Assembly (NCBI RefSeq): GCF_001544695.2
Contig: NZ_FCOM02000013.1
Coordinates: forward strand, 124,001-188,000
Direction of reading: 5' to 3'
Length of the DNA stretch: 64,000 bases
Source of the DNA: Caballeronia arvi
GTDB lineage: Bacteria > Pseudomonadota > Gammaproteobacteria > Burkholderiales > Burkholderiaceae
Below the pieces are notes generated by a model, which worked only from the letters and a program-made list of their open reading frames with translations, searched no databases and was not told the DNA's origin. The position numbers were made by a program, and so were the translations under genes. Positions 19,687-28,101 of the stretch are shown piece by piece; the stretch's first letter is position 1, and each line of letters opens with the position of its first letter.

Positions 19687-20387
19687 AGTTCGGCTCGTTG
19701 ATATCGACCTTGGGCGCGGTGGCTGTGCTCGCCGCCTGCGCTTCGCCGGCGAGCCGTTTCTATACGCTCGGCAGCAGCGACGCGCGGCCCGTATCGTCCG
19801 CGCCGGCTTCGTTCTATTTCGAGCTCGCGCCCGTGGACATGCCGCAGCAGGTCGCGAAGAATCAGTTGGTGGTGCAGACGAGCCCCGCGCAGGTGCGCGT
19901 GCTGGAGGAAGAGCGCTGGGCATCGCTGCCCGGCGACGAAGTGCGTCGCGCGCTGTCGGCAGATCTCACGCAGCAACTGGGCGCGATCGATGTGTACGGC
20001 ACGCCGCATCCGGACGCGGTGCCGGTCTATCGCGTGAAGGTGAACGTGCAGCGCTTCGAATCCTGGCCCGGCTCGCAAGCCGTGATCGACGCGGTGTGGA
20101 GCGTGCGCGCCGCCGGATCGGACACCGTACTGACTTGCCGGACCGTCGCGCAGGAACGCGTGGGCTCGGGCTACGACGCGCTCGTGGAGGGCCATCGCAA
20201 GGCCGTCGACGAACTCGCGTCGGCGATCTCCGCAGGCGTGCGCAGCCTGGGCTCGCTGCCGCGCACGACGGCGAGCGCACCCGTCGCGCCCGCGAAGGGC
20301 AAGAGCGGCGCGGTCACGAAGCCCGCATCCGCGCCGATGCTGCCGTGTCCTGTCGCAAGCGCGGCAACGACGGCCAGCGCGCCATGA
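19683..20387 (+). CDS. pqiC: Outer-membrane lipoprotein PqiC
   Basis: A 234-residue lipoprotein with a signal peptide and lipobox LAAC (Cys about residue 19), followed by the family start ASPASRFYTLG. The ABC-type transport auxiliary fold (EERWASLPGDEVRRALSADL) matches PqiC. It docks the PqiB needle at the outer membrane. The last ~45 residues are Ala/Pro/Lys-rich low-complexity sequence, an extension beyond the core domain. It ends the pqi operon. Confidence 0.92.
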   Translation: MKFGSLISTLGAVAVLAACASPASRFYTLGSSDARPVSSAPASFYFELAPVDMPQQVAKNQLVVQTSPAQVRVLEEERWASLPGDEVRRALSADLTQQLGAIDVYGTPHPDAVPVYRVKVNVQRFESWPGSQAVIDAVWSVRAAGSDTVLTCRTVAQERVGSGYDALVEGHRKAVDELASAISAGVRSLGSLPRTTASAPVAPAKGKSGAVTKPASAPMLPCPVASAATTASAP

Positions 20388-20390
20388 TCC

Positions 20391-20423
20391 ACGCCGCGCC
20401 CGGCATCGCGCCGGGCGCGGCGT
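20391..20423 (+). terminator. Hairpin directly after pqiC
   Basis: A perfect 13-bp stem (ACGCCGCGCCCGG / CCGGGCGCGGCGT) with a 7-nt loop starts 3 nt after the pqiC stop. There is no T run, so it may act as a weak or Rho-assisted terminator or as an mRNA end stabiliser. Confidence 0.5.
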
Positions 20424-20539
20424 CTCATGTTGTGGGCAGGCGACATTGTCGTCCGCCGCCATCTCTAAATTGCCGATGGTTCGTGCGCGCCCGGTTAAGA
20501 TCGTCGTCGCCTGTATTCCGAATCAACAGCGAAGAATAG

Positions 20540-21151
20540 ATGATGAAACTGATCGGTTCGCACCCCAGCCCATTCGTCCGCAAGGTACGAATCGTCATGG
20601 CGGAAAAGAAAATCGATTGCGAACTGGTGCTCGAGGACGTCTGGGCATCCGATTCGAAGATCCACGATTACAATCCGCTCGGCAAAGTGCCCTGCCTCAT
20701 TCTCGACGACGGCGAAGCGGTGTTCGATTCCCGCGTCATCTGCGAGTACGTGGACACGCTCACGCCCGTCGGCAAACTTTTGCCGCAGGAGCGGCGCGAG
20801 CGCACCGAGGTACGTTGCTGGGAAGCGCTCGCCGACGGCATGCTCGATGCCGCCGTGCTGATCCGGCTCGAAGGCGTGGTGCGCGAAGAGGCGCATCGCA
20901 GCGAAAAGTGGACGGCGCGTCAGCATCGCAAAGTGGAAGACGGCCTGCGCGCGATGGCGCGTGGCCTCGGCTCGAAGCAATGGTGTTCTGCGAACCGCTT
21001 CACGCTCGCGGACATCGCGTGCGGCTGCGCGCTCGGCTATCTCGACTTTCGCATGCCGGATCTGAACTGGCGCGACGCGCATCCGAATCTCGACAAATAC
21101 TTCGCGCGCATTTCGCAGCGCCCGTCGTTCATCGATACCGCGCCCGCCTGA
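20540..21151 (+). CDS. Glutathione S-transferase family protein
   Basis: A 203-residue cytoplasmic protein. The N-terminal thioredoxin-like domain has the GST start KLIGSHPSPFVRKVRI and the cis-proline/glutathione segment NPLGKVPCLILDDG then FDSRVICEYVD; the C-terminal domain is all-helical. It resembles the YibF group, whose physiological substrate is unknown. Ser at position 7-10 is the likely activating residue. It faces the convergent hydrolase gene with a hairpin between them. Confidence 0.88.
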   Translation: MMKLIGSHPSPFVRKVRIVMAEKKIDCELVLEDVWASDSKIHDYNPLGKVPCLILDDGEAVFDSRVICEYVDTLTPVGKLLPQERRERTEVRCWEALADGMLDAAVLIRLEGVVREEAHRSEKWTARQHRKVEDGLRAMARGLGSKQWCSANRFTLADIACGCALGYLDFRMPDLNWRDAHPNLDKYFARISQRPSFIDTAPA

Positions 21152-21165
21152 GCCGCAAGACGATG

Positions 21166-21188
21166 CGCTCCCGCACGCGGCGGGAGCG
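21166..21188. terminator. Hairpin between convergent GST and hydrolase genes
   Basis: A perfect 9-bp stem (CGCTCCCGC / GCGGGAGCG) with a 5-nt loop lies between two convergent stop codons. No strong T run follows on either strand. Confidence 0.45.
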
Positions 21189-21196
21189 TCTCGCGC

Positions 21197-22231
21197 TTAC
21201 TTCTTCAGCGCGGCTTTCAGCGTCGCGTTCGCCTGGCCGATCGCCGCGCGCGTCGCGGGGGTCCCGGCCAGCGCGTTGAGCATCACGAAGTCGTGGATCG
21301 TGCCGTTGTAGCGCACCGACGTGACCGGTACACCGGCCTGCGTCAGCTTGCGCGCATAAGCCTCGCCTTCGTCGCGCAGCACGTCGTTTTCATCGGTGAT
21401 AACGAGTGCGGGCGGCAATCCCTTCAGCTCATCGATGCTCGCGCGCAGCGGCGATGCCGTGATCTTCGCGCGGTCGGCGGCGTCCGGCGCGTAGGCGTCC
21501 CAGAACCACTTCATCGCGTCGCGCGTGAGCCACGGCCCGTTGGCGAACTGGGTGTACGAGCCGTCGTCGAAACTGGCGTCCGTCACCGGATAGAACAGCA
21601 CTTGCGCGCGCAGCTTCGGTCCGCCGCGTTCCTTCGCGAGCAGCGTGACGGCCGCCGTCATGTTGCCGCCGACGCTATCGCCCGCCACCGCCATGCGCGA
21701 CGCGTCGACGTTGAATTCGCGCGCGTGGTCGGCGACGTAGCGCGTCGCCGCGTACGCCTGTTCGATCGGCACCGGATATTTGGTTTCCGGTGAACGGTCG
21801 TAATCGACGAACACGACCGCCGCCTGCGCACCGTTCGCGATTTCGCGCACGAGGCGATCGTGCGTGTTCTTATCGCCGAGCACCCAGCCGCCGCCGTGGA
21901 AGTACATGACGACCGGCAGCGCGCCCTTCGCGTGCTCGGGTCGCACGATGCGCAGCGCGATTTTTCCGGTCGGTCCGGCTTCGATCACGCGATCCTCGAT
22001 CTTCGCCGCCTGTTTTTTCACCGGCTGCGCTTGAGCGCCGGCAAGCACGTTGCGCGCGTCGGCGGGCGAGAGCGTGTAGATCGGCGGCACGTTCTTCGCG
22101 GCGAGAGCGTCGATGAACTGCTGCGTCACGGGTTCGAGGACGGGCGCAGAGGATTGCGCGTGCGCGGCCGACTGCGCCAACACGGCGGTTGCAACAGCGG
22201 TGGCGATGGCGGCGGCTTTGAGCTTCTTCAT
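21197..22231 (-). CDS. Exported alpha/beta hydrolase (HSL-family esterase)
   Basis: A 344-residue hydrolase of the hormone-sensitive-lipase group. A signal peptide (LKAAAIATAVATAVLA ... AHA|QS) indicates export. The oxyanion motif HGGG is at residues 112-115, the nucleophile serine lies in AGDSVGGN, and the catalytic Asp and His are in DENDVLRDEG and IHDFVM. Such enzymes hydrolyse short acyl esters; the substrate is unknown. The start at 22231 has AAGGAG upstream. Two copies of a TetR-type palindrome lie in its upstream gap, and the TetR gene next door has a third, so TetR repression is likely. Confidence 0.9.
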   Translation of the reverse strand: MKKLKAAAIATAVATAVLAQSAAHAQSSAPVLEPVTQQFIDALAAKNVPPIYTLSPADARNVLAGAQAQPVKKQAAKIEDRVIEAGPTGKIALRIVRPEHAKGALPVVMYFHGGGWVLGDKNTHDRLVREIANGAQAAVVFVDYDRSPETKYPVPIEQAYAATRYVADHAREFNVDASRMAVAGDSVGGNMTAAVTLLAKERGGPKLRAQVLFYPVTDASFDDGSYTQFANGPWLTRDAMKWFWDAYAPDAADRAKITASPLRASIDELKGLPPALVITDENDVLRDEGEAYARKLTQAGVPVTSVRYNGTIHDFVMLNALAGTPATRAAIGQANATLKAALKK

Positions 22232-22272
22232 CGAGGCACTCCTTTTCTCAGTCAAGTTAGATATTGATTTAC

Positions 22273-22290
22273 ATCTACTACTAGATAGAT
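22273..22290. promoter_or_regulatory. TetR operator copy 1 (upstream of hydrolase)
   Basis: ATCTACT-ACTA-GATAGAT, one mismatch from a perfect inverted repeat, 42 nt before the hydrolase ATG. It shares the half-site GATAGAT with two other copies in this 0.9-kb module. Confidence 0.7.
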
Positions 22291-22401
22291 AACGAAGCGT
22301 ATTTGAAACATGTCACGAACTACCTGGACCATTTCCGCTCCGGGGAACGCGTTCTGATGCCGAACCGACTGACGGAACCACGGATCGGGAAATCCGCAGC
22401 T

Positions 22402-22410
22402 TTATCCACC
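22402..22410 (+). promoter_or_regulatory. Near-consensus DnaA box
   Basis: TTATCCACC differs from the DnaA box TTATNCACA at one position. It lies 59 nt from an exact box at 22469. The effect on the neighbouring genes, if any, is unknown. Confidence 0.35.
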
Positions 22411-22417
22411 AAAATTT

Positions 22418-22435
22418 ATCTACTTAAAGATAGAT
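22418..22435. promoter_or_regulatory. TetR operator copy 2 (hydrolase/TetR gap)
   Basis: ATCTACT-TAAA-GATAGAT has the same half-sites and spacing as the other two copies and a different centre. It lies about 190 nt upstream of the hydrolase ATG in AT-rich DNA. Confidence 0.7.
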
Positions 22436-22468
22436 TTTCGAACGCCGATTCACGCGATTTTCACAAGG

Positions 22469-22477
22469 TTATCCACA
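22469..22477 (+). promoter_or_regulatory. Consensus DnaA box
   Basis: TTATCCACA matches the DnaA consensus exactly and is followed 4 nt later by TTATCTACC at 22481. It lies at the 3' end of the TetR gene. It could bind DnaA, or be chance. Confidence 0.4.
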
Positions 22478-22484
22478 GGGTTAT

Positions 22485-23042
22485 CTACCGGCGTACGGCG
22501 TTCGCGACTTCTTCGAGCCTTGCACGCGTCTGAAACAGGCGGCAAGCGAGGAGACTGCCCTGGAATGCGGCGTACAGCGTGCGCGCCGCGGCTTCAGGAT
22601 TCTTGCCGGCATCGAGCGTGTCCTGCGCCTCGCCTTCCGCGAGCACTTTAGTCAGCCAGTTCTCGTTGGCCTTGTAGAACGACTGCACCGCGTGCCGAAC
22701 CCTTTCGGGCAACGATTCGATGTCCGCCGCAAGCATGCCACACAGGCAAATCTGGTTTCCCCCGCCGATGATCCGCCCGAAAAGCTTCGTGTACCGATCG
22801 AGCTTCTTGTCGGCCGGCGCAGAGCTGTCGATCGCGTATATCGACGACATCACGTCGGCGCTGTACGCGTTCACCGCTTCGAGCGCGAGGTCTTCTTTGG
22901 TCGGAAAGTAATAGTGAATGCTCGATGTCTTCACACCCACCAGTTCGGACAGGTCACGGTAGCTGAAACCGTTGTAGCCGCGCGTCATCAACAGCGTCTG
23001 AGCGTGGTCCAGCAGCGCCTCGCGTACGGTGTTCCTGTCCAT
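22485..23042 (-). CDS. TetR/AcrR-family transcriptional repressor
   Basis: A 185-residue regulator. The N-terminal helix-turn-helix is typical (RGYNGFSYRDLSELVGVKTSSIHYYFPTKEDL, read in parts), with the conserved YYFPTKEDL end. The C-terminal domain has the TetR_C pattern GGGNQICLCGMLAADIESLP with adjacent cysteines that could sense an oxidant or electrophile. The start MDRNTV at 23042 is preferred; 20 more codons are open upstream but include the operator. It lies 253 nt upstream of the hydrolase in the same direction, with operator copies on both sides of it. Confidence 0.9.
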   Translation of the reverse strand: MDRNTVREALLDHAQTLLMTRGYNGFSYRDLSELVGVKTSSIHYYFPTKEDLALEAVNAYSADVMSSIYAIDSSAPADKKLDRYTKLFGRIIGGGNQICLCGMLAADIESLPERVRHAVQSFYKANENWLTKVLAEGEAQDTLDAGKNPEAAARTLYAAFQGSLLACRLFQTRARLEEVANAVRR

Positions 23043-23078
23043 TTCCCTGATTGTCCCTGCATTCGATATGCGTAATTT

Positions 23079-23096
23079 ATCTATCACTAGATAGAT
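23079..23096. promoter_or_regulatory. TetR operator copy 3 (upstream of the tetR gene)
   Basis: A perfect inverted repeat ATCTATC-ACTA-GATAGAT, 37 nt before the TetR ATG. It is the best copy of the motif and implies autorepression. Confidence 0.75.
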
Positions 23097-23148
23097 GGTC
23101 AAGCACTTGTATCAAAAAAGTTTTTATCGGCTTGATAGGAAAAAGAAA

Positions 23149-23170
23149 AGCCCTGACCGTAGGCAGGGCT
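23149..23170 (-). terminator. Intrinsic terminator of mnmA
   Basis: A 7-bp stem (AGCCCTG / CAGGGCT) with an 8-nt loop is followed on the minus strand by TTTCTTTTTCC. It begins about 30 nt after the mnmA stop. Confidence 0.8.
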
Positions 23171-23201
23171 CGTCGTCGTTCGACGGAAATCGCAGAGGAA
23201 T

Positions 23202-24332
23202 CTAGCGCGCTGCGGAAAGGACAGCGGCTTGCACCGGCTCGTCGCCCACCGCCGCACGCTCGATGATGCCGCCGCCCAGACACACATCGCCTTGATACAA
23301 CACGGCGGATTGCCCCGGCGTCACGGCCCATTGTGCGTCGTCGAAATGGAGCGCGAATCGGCCGTCGTCGGCATTCGCGAAACGGCACGCGGCATCCTGT
23401 TGCCGATAGCGCGTCTTCGCGCCACACGCTGCGCCCTCTTCCGGCGCGAAACCCGCGACCCAGCTCGTGTTGCCCGCGACGAGCGTCGGCGACAGCAGCC
23501 ACGGATGATCGTGCCCCTGCACGACGTAGAGTGTGTTCGTCGCCATATCCTTGCCGGCGACGAACCACGGCTCGCCGCTGCCGTCCTTCGCCCCGCCGAT
23601 GCCGATGCCCTTGCGCTGCCCGAAGGTATAGAACGCCAGCCCGATATGCTCGCCGACGACCTTGCCCTCGGCCGTTTTCATCGGGCCGGGTTTGGTCGGC
23701 AGATAGCGATTCAGAAATTCGCGGAACGGCCGTTCGCCAATGAAACAGATGCCCGTCGAATCCTTCTTTTTCGCGTTCGGCAGGCCGATCTGCGCGGCGA
23801 TTTCGCGCACTTTCGTCTTCGGAATCTCGCCAAGCGGAAACAGCGTATTCGACAATTGCGCCTGATTCAGCCGGTGCAGGAAGTACGACTGGTCCTTGGT
23901 CGAATCGGTGGCCTTGAGCAACTGGAAGAGGCCGTCCTGCTCGCGCACGCGCGCGTAGTGCCCCGTCGCGATGTTTTCCGCGCCCAGCGACATCGCGTGG
24001 TCGAGGAACGCCTTGAACTTGATTTCGGCGTTGCAGAGCACGTCGGGATTGGGTGTGCGGCCCGCCGAATATTCGCGAAGGAATTCCGCGAACACGCGGT
24101 CCTTGTACTCCGCGGCGAAATTGACCGCCTCGACGTCGATGCCGATCAGGTCCGCCACGGATACCACGTCGATCCAGTCTTGCCGGGTCGAGCAGTATTC
24201 GCCGTCGTCATCGTCTTCCCAGTTCTTCATGAAGAGGCCGACCACGTCGTAGCCCTGCTCCTTCAGAAGCCATGCCGTCACCGACGAGTCCACGCCGCCC
24301 GACATGCCTACCACTACTCTTCGCTTGCTCAT
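23202..24332 (-). CDS. mnmA: tRNA 2-thiouridylase MnmA
   Basis: A 376-residue enzyme that puts sulfur on U34 of Lys, Glu and Gln tRNAs. The PP-loop GMSGGVDSS is at residues 9-17. The catalytic cysteines are in VLCNAEIKF and [10 protein letters not shown]. The conserved TKDQSYFL and a C-terminal beta domain are present. Length is normal with a short extra tail. It follows nudJ by 12 nt; the nudJ-mnmA order is also found in E. coli. Confidence 0.96.
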   Translation of the reverse strand: MSKRRVVVGMSGGVDSSVTAWLLKEQGYDVVGLFMKNWEDDDDGEYCSTRQDWIDVVSVADLIGIDVEAVNFAAEYKDRVFAEFLREYSAGRTPNPDVLCNAEIKFKAFLDHAMSLGAENIATGHYARVREQDGLFQLLKATDSTKDQSYFLHRLNQAQLSNTLFPLGEIPKTKVREIAAQIGLPNAKKKDSTGICFIGERPFREFLNRYLPTKPGPMKTAEGKVVGEHIGLAFYTFGQRKGIGIGGAKDGSGEPWFVAGKDMATNTLYVVQGHDHPWLLSPTLVAGNTSWVAGFAPEEGAACGAKTRYRQQDAACRFANADDGRFALHFDDAQWAVTPGQSAVLYQGDVCLGGGIIERAAVGDEPVQAAVLSAAR

Positions 24333-24344
24333 AGGAAAAAAAGC

Positions 24345-24827
24345 TCAGCTCCGCACGACCGGCGCGACCGAATGCGTATGAATGAAGTCGAGCGGCACAC
24401 GCCGCCCGGATAAATAATCGTCGACACACTGCATCACGAGCGGCGTCCGATGCTGGCTTGCGGACGCCCGCAATTCGTCGGCGGTGAGCCACATCGCGCG
24501 GACGATGCCTGCGTCGAGCGAACGACCGGACTCTTCTCCCGACGACCTGCCGCAGAACGTAAATCGTAGATACGTGACGCCGCGGCCCGGCCGCTCGAAG
24601 TGCGTCATATACGTGCCGACGAGCGCCTCCGGTTCGAAGCGATGCGCGGTTTCTTCCAGCGTTTCGCGCACCACGGCCTCGACGAGCGTTTCGCCCGCTT
24701 CGAGATGACCGGCCGGTTGGTTGATTCGCAGCCCTGCGGAGGTGTGCTCCTCGATGACGAGAAAACGCCCGTCGCGCTCGATGATGGCAGCCACCGTAAC
24801 GTGGGGGGCCCAAGTAACTGATTTCAT
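24345..24827 (-). CDS. nudJ: Nudix hydrolase, NudJ-like
   Basis: A 160-residue Nudix enzyme. The Nudix box runs GHLEAGETLVEAVVRETLEE, with Ala in place of the usual last Gly. NudJ acts on thiamin and nucleoside diphosphates; its position directly before mnmA supports this identity. The start at 24827 (MKSVTWAP) has no Shine-Dalgarno, and a TAAAAT box lies 8 nt upstream, so translation may begin at or near the 5' end of the mRNA. Thirteen further in-frame codons exist upstream but overlap that promoter box. Confidence 0.88.
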   Translation of the reverse strand: MKSVTWAPHVTVAAIIERDGRFLVIEEHTSAGLRINQPAGHLEAGETLVEAVVRETLEETAHRFEPEALVGTYMTHFERPGRGVTYLRFTFCGRSSGEESGRSLDAGIVRAMWLTADELRASASQHRTPLVMQCVDDYLSGRRVPLDFIHTHSVAPVVRS

Positions 24828-25052
24828 GGTGAGATATTTTACCGTCCCCGCACAGATCACGCGCATCCGCCCTAAGGGTAAGCGCCGACTGTGGGCAAAA
24901 CGGAACGAGTGCCGGATCGGGTTCTTGCGCGCGCATTTCTTCGGTTACAGTTGCGATAGCCGTAAGTTCCAGCATTTGAAATAAAAACTCAGCCTTAAGC
25001 CTTCCTAAGCCTTGCCCGGGTGAAGAAGGCAACAGAGACAGGAGAATTGAAG

Positions 25053-26198
25053 ATGCATATTGGAGTGCCTGCTGAAACGCGGGCGAACGAGGCGCGCGTC
25101 GCCGCCACGCCCGAAACGGTCAAAAAGCTCGTCACGCAAGGACATCGCGTTTCTGTCCAGAGCGGCGCGGGCTTGCCGGCAAGTTATATCGACGATGCGT
25201 TCGCTCAGGCGGGCGCGGATCTCGTCGATGCGGCCACGGCCTTTTCCGCCGAAATCGTCCTCAAGGTGCAATCGCCGAGCGAAGGCGAACTCGCGATGCT
25301 CAAACCGGGCGCCGTGCTCATCGGCATGCTCGATCCCTTCAACACGGAGAACACCGCACGTCTCGCGTCCGCGAACGTGACCGCGTTCGCGCTCGAAGCC
25401 GCGCCGCGTACCACGCGCGCGCAAAGCCTCGACGTGCTCTCGTCGCAGGCGAACATCGCCGGATACAAGGCGGTGCTGATGGCCTGCCAGTACTACCAGC
25501 GCTTCATGCCGATGCTGATGACCGCCGCCGGCACCGTGAAAGCGGCGCGCGTGCTCGTGCTCGGCGCGGGCGTGGCGGGCTTGCAGGCGATTGCGACGGC
25601 CAAGCGTCTCGGCGCGGTGGTCGAAGCCTCCGATGTGCGTCCGGCCGTGAAGGAGCAGATCGAATCGCTCGGCGGGAAGTTCGTCGACGTGCCCTTCGAA
25701 ACCGATGAGGAACGCGAAGCCGCAGTCGGCGTCGGCGGCTACGCGCGCCCGATGCCGCCAAGCTGGCTCGCGCGGCAGGCGGCACAAGTGCACGAGCGTG
25801 CAAAGGCGGCGGACATCGTCATCTCGACGGCGCTGATTCCCGGCCGTCCCGCGCCGACGCTCATTTCCGTCGAAACCGTGAAGCACATGAAGCCTGGCAG
25901 CGTGATCGTCGATCTCGCCGCCGGTCGCGGGCCCGAGTACGAAGGCAAGAAAGGCGGCAATTGCCCGCTCACCGAAGTCGATCAGGTGGTGATGAAGCAC
26001 GGCGTGCATATCGTCGGCCACACGAATCTCGCTTCGATGGTCGGCGCCGATGCCTCCGCGCTCTACGCCCGCAATCTCCTGGACTTCCTGAAGCTGATTC
26101 TGACGAAGGAAGGCACGCTCAACATCGATCTCGCGGACGACATCGTCGCGGCCACGCTCCAGTGCCGCGACGGTCAAGTGGCGCGCGCCACGGCATAA
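25053..26198 (+). CDS. pntAA: NAD(P) transhydrogenase subunit alpha, part 1
   Basis: A 381-residue soluble NAD(H)-binding domain (dI) of proton-translocating transhydrogenase. It starts MHIGVPAE, with GGAG 10 nt upstream, and contains the dinucleotide fold [22 protein letters not shown] and the mobile-loop region VGGYARPMP. In E. coli this domain is fused to membrane helices in PntA; here it is a separate gene, as in Rhodospirillum. The three-gene pntAA-AB-B order is complete. Confidence 0.95.
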   Translation: MHIGVPAETRANEARVAATPETVKKLVTQGHRVSVQSGAGLPASYIDDAFAQAGADLVDAATAFSAEIVLKVQSPSEGELAMLKPGAVLIGMLDPFNTENTARLASANVTAFALEAAPRTTRAQSLDVLSSQANIAGYKAVLMACQYYQRFMPMLMTAAGTVKAARVLVLGAGVAGLQAIATAKRLGAVVEASDVRPAVKEQIESLGGKFVDVPFETDEEREAAVGVGGYARPMPPSWLARQAAQVHERAKAADIVISTALIPGRPAPTLISVETVKHMKPGSVIVDLAAGRGPEYEGKKGGNCPLTEVDQVVMKHGVHIVGHTNLASMVGADASALYARNLLDFLKLILTKEGTLNIDLADDIVAATLQCRDGQVARATA

Positions 26199-26212
26199 CA
26201 CGGAGACGAGCC

Positions 26213-26533
26213 ATGGACGTCATCAATCATACGGTGATCAACCTCATCATCTTCGTGCTGGCCATCTATGTGGGCTATCACGTCGTGTGGAACGTCACGC
26301 CTGCGCTGCATACGCCGCTGATGGCCGTGACCAATGCGATTTCGGCAATCGTCATCGTCGGCGCGATGCTCGCGGTCGGCCTGACCGTCGGCGTCGCGGG
26401 CAAGTTCTTCGGCACACTCGCCGTGCTGCTTGCGGCGGTAAACGTGTTCGGCGGCTTCCTCGTCACAAGGCGAATGCTCGAGATGTTCAAGAAGAAAGAA
26501 CCCAAGAAGATTACGAGCAAGGAGGGTGCGTAA
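26213..26533 (+). CDS. pntAB: NAD(P) transhydrogenase subunit alpha, part 2
   Basis: A 106-residue membrane subunit with about three or four helices ([49 protein letters not shown]) and a basic tail KKKEPKK. It forms half of the proton channel (dII). The start at 26213 follows CGGAGACGAG. It is flanked by pntAA (14 nt) and pntB (immediately adjacent stop and start), so the three are one transcript. Confidence 0.94.
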   Translation: MDVINHTVINLIIFVLAIYVGYHVVWNVTPALHTPLMAVTNAISAIVIVGAMLAVGLTVGVAGKFFGTLAVLLAAVNVFGGFLVTRRMLEMFKKKEPKKITSKEGA

Positions 26534-27976
26534 ATGAGCCTTAACGTCGTTACTCTCCTTTATCTCGTCGCCTCGGTGTGCTTCATCCAGGCGTTGAAGG
26601 GCTTGTCCAATCCGAAGACCGCGCGCATCGGCAACACGTTCGGCATGGCGGGCATGGCGATCGCCATTCTCACGACGCTCGCGCTGATCGTGAAGCAGGC
26701 GGCTTACCTCGAAGCGAATCTGGCGCTGGGCTTGTCGCTGTTGTTCGTCGCGCTGATCGTCGGCGGCGGCGCGGGCGCGTACATCGCGGCGAAAGTCGAG
26801 ATGACGAAGATGCCTGAACTCGTCGCGGCCATGCACTCGCTGATCGGTCTCGCGGCGGTGTGTATCGCCTATGGCGTCGTTGCGGAGCCGGCCGCGTTCG
26901 GTCTCGCGCCGCTCGGTGAGCCGATTCCGTACGGCAATCGCGTCGAGTTGTTTATCGGCACATTCGTCGGTGCGATTACGTTCTCGGGTTCGGTCATCGC
27001 GTTCGGCAAGCTGTCGGGCAAGTACAAGTTCCGGCTGTTTCAGGGCGCGCCGGTCGTGTATTCGGGACAGCATCTGATCAACCTGCTGCTCGCGATCGCA
27101 ATGGTCGGCTTCGGTGTGATCTTCATGATCACGCAATCGTGGCTGCCGTTCATCATCATGACGATCATTGCGTTCGCGCTGGGCGTGCTCATCATCATTC
27201 CAATCGGCGGCGCGGACATGCCCGTGGTCGTGTCGATGCTGAACTCGTACTCGGGCTGGGCGGCGGCGGGCATCGGCTTCTCGCTGAACAATCCGATGCT
27301 GATTATCGCGGGCTCGCTCGTGGGTTCGTCGGGTGCGATTCTGTCGTACATCATGTGCAAGGCGATGAACCGCTCGTTCTTCAACGTGATTCTCGGCGGA
27401 TTTGGCGGCGAGGCTGGCGGTGCGACGGCGGGTGGTTCGGCAGAGCAACGCCCGGTCAAATCCGGTTCCGCCGATGACGCCGCGTTCATGCTCGGCAATG
27501 CCGAAAGCGTGGTGATCGTGCCGGGTTACGGTTTGGCCGTAGCGCGCGCGCAGCACGCGCTGAAGGAGCTGACCGACAAGCTCGTCGAGAAAGGCATCGA
27601 TGTGCGGTACGCGATTCACCCGGTCGCGGGGCGCATGCCGGGGCACATGAACGTGCTGCTCGCGGAGGCTGAAGTGCCTTACGAGATGGTCCAGGAGATG
27701 GAGGACATCAACAGCGAGTTCGGCCAGACCGATGTGGTGCTGGTGCTCGGGGCGAACGATGTGGTGAACCCCGCCGCGAAGACCGATCCCAAGTCACCGA
27801 TCGCCGGGATGCCGATTCTCGAAGCGTACAAGGCGCGGACGATCATCGTGAACAAGCGGTCGATGGCGGCGGGTTATGCCGGTCTCGACAACGAACTGTT
27901 CTATATGGACAAGACGATGATGGTGTTCGGGGACGCGAAGAAGGTCGTCGAGGAGATGATGAAGGCGGTGGATTGA
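26534..27976 (+). CDS. pntB: NAD(P) transhydrogenase subunit beta
   Basis: A 480-residue subunit: about nine membrane helices with the proton-path His in AAMHSLIGLAAV, then an NADP(H)-binding dIII domain from about residue 300 with VIVPGYGLAVARAQHAL and VLGANDVVNPAA. Together with PntAA/AB it makes NADPH from NADH using the proton gradient. The ATG follows the pntAB stop with no gap. A terminator lies 41 nt after the stop. Confidence 0.96.
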   Translation: MSLNVVTLLYLVASVCFIQALKGLSNPKTARIGNTFGMAGMAIAILTTLALIVKQAAYLEANLALGLSLLFVALIVGGGAGAYIAAKVEMTKMPELVAAMHSLIGLAAVCIAYGVVAEPAAFGLAPLGEPIPYGNRVELFIGTFVGAITFSGSVIAFGKLSGKYKFRLFQGAPVVYSGQHLINLLLAIAMVGFGVIFMITQSWLPFIIMTIIAFALGVLIIIPIGGADMPVVVSMLNSYSGWAAAGIGFSLNNPMLIIAGSLVGSSGAILSYIMCKAMNRSFFNVILGGFGGEAGGATAGGSAEQRPVKSGSADDAAFMLGNAESVVIVPGYGLAVARAQHALKELTDKLVEKGIDVRYAIHPVAGRMPGHMNVLLAEAEVPYEMVQEMEDINSEFGQTDVVLVLGANDVVNPAAKTDPKSPIAGMPILEAYKARTIIVNKRSMAAGYAGLDNELFYMDKTMMVFGDAKKVVEEMMKAVD

Positions 27977-28016
27977 CGGTCATGGCATAGCCACGATCGA
28001 GATCGTCGAACGAACT

Positions 28017-28050
28017 GCGCCAGCCTGCTCTCACAGAGGCTGGCGCTTTC
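28017..28050 (+). terminator. Intrinsic terminator of the pnt operon
   Basis: A perfect 10-bp stem (GCGCCAGCCT / AGGCTGGCGC) with a 10-nt loop is followed by TTTCGTTTC. Confidence 0.75.
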
Positions 28051-28101
28051 GTTTCGATCGCCCGCGTACAATACCGCCTTTGAACGTCAGAAAAGCACCA
28101 C

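Noticed and set aside
22303..22533. 76-codon plus-strand ORF in the hydrolase/TetR gap
   Set aside because: It overlaps a TetR operator, DnaA-like boxes and the end of tetR, has no ribosome site and no recognisable sequence.
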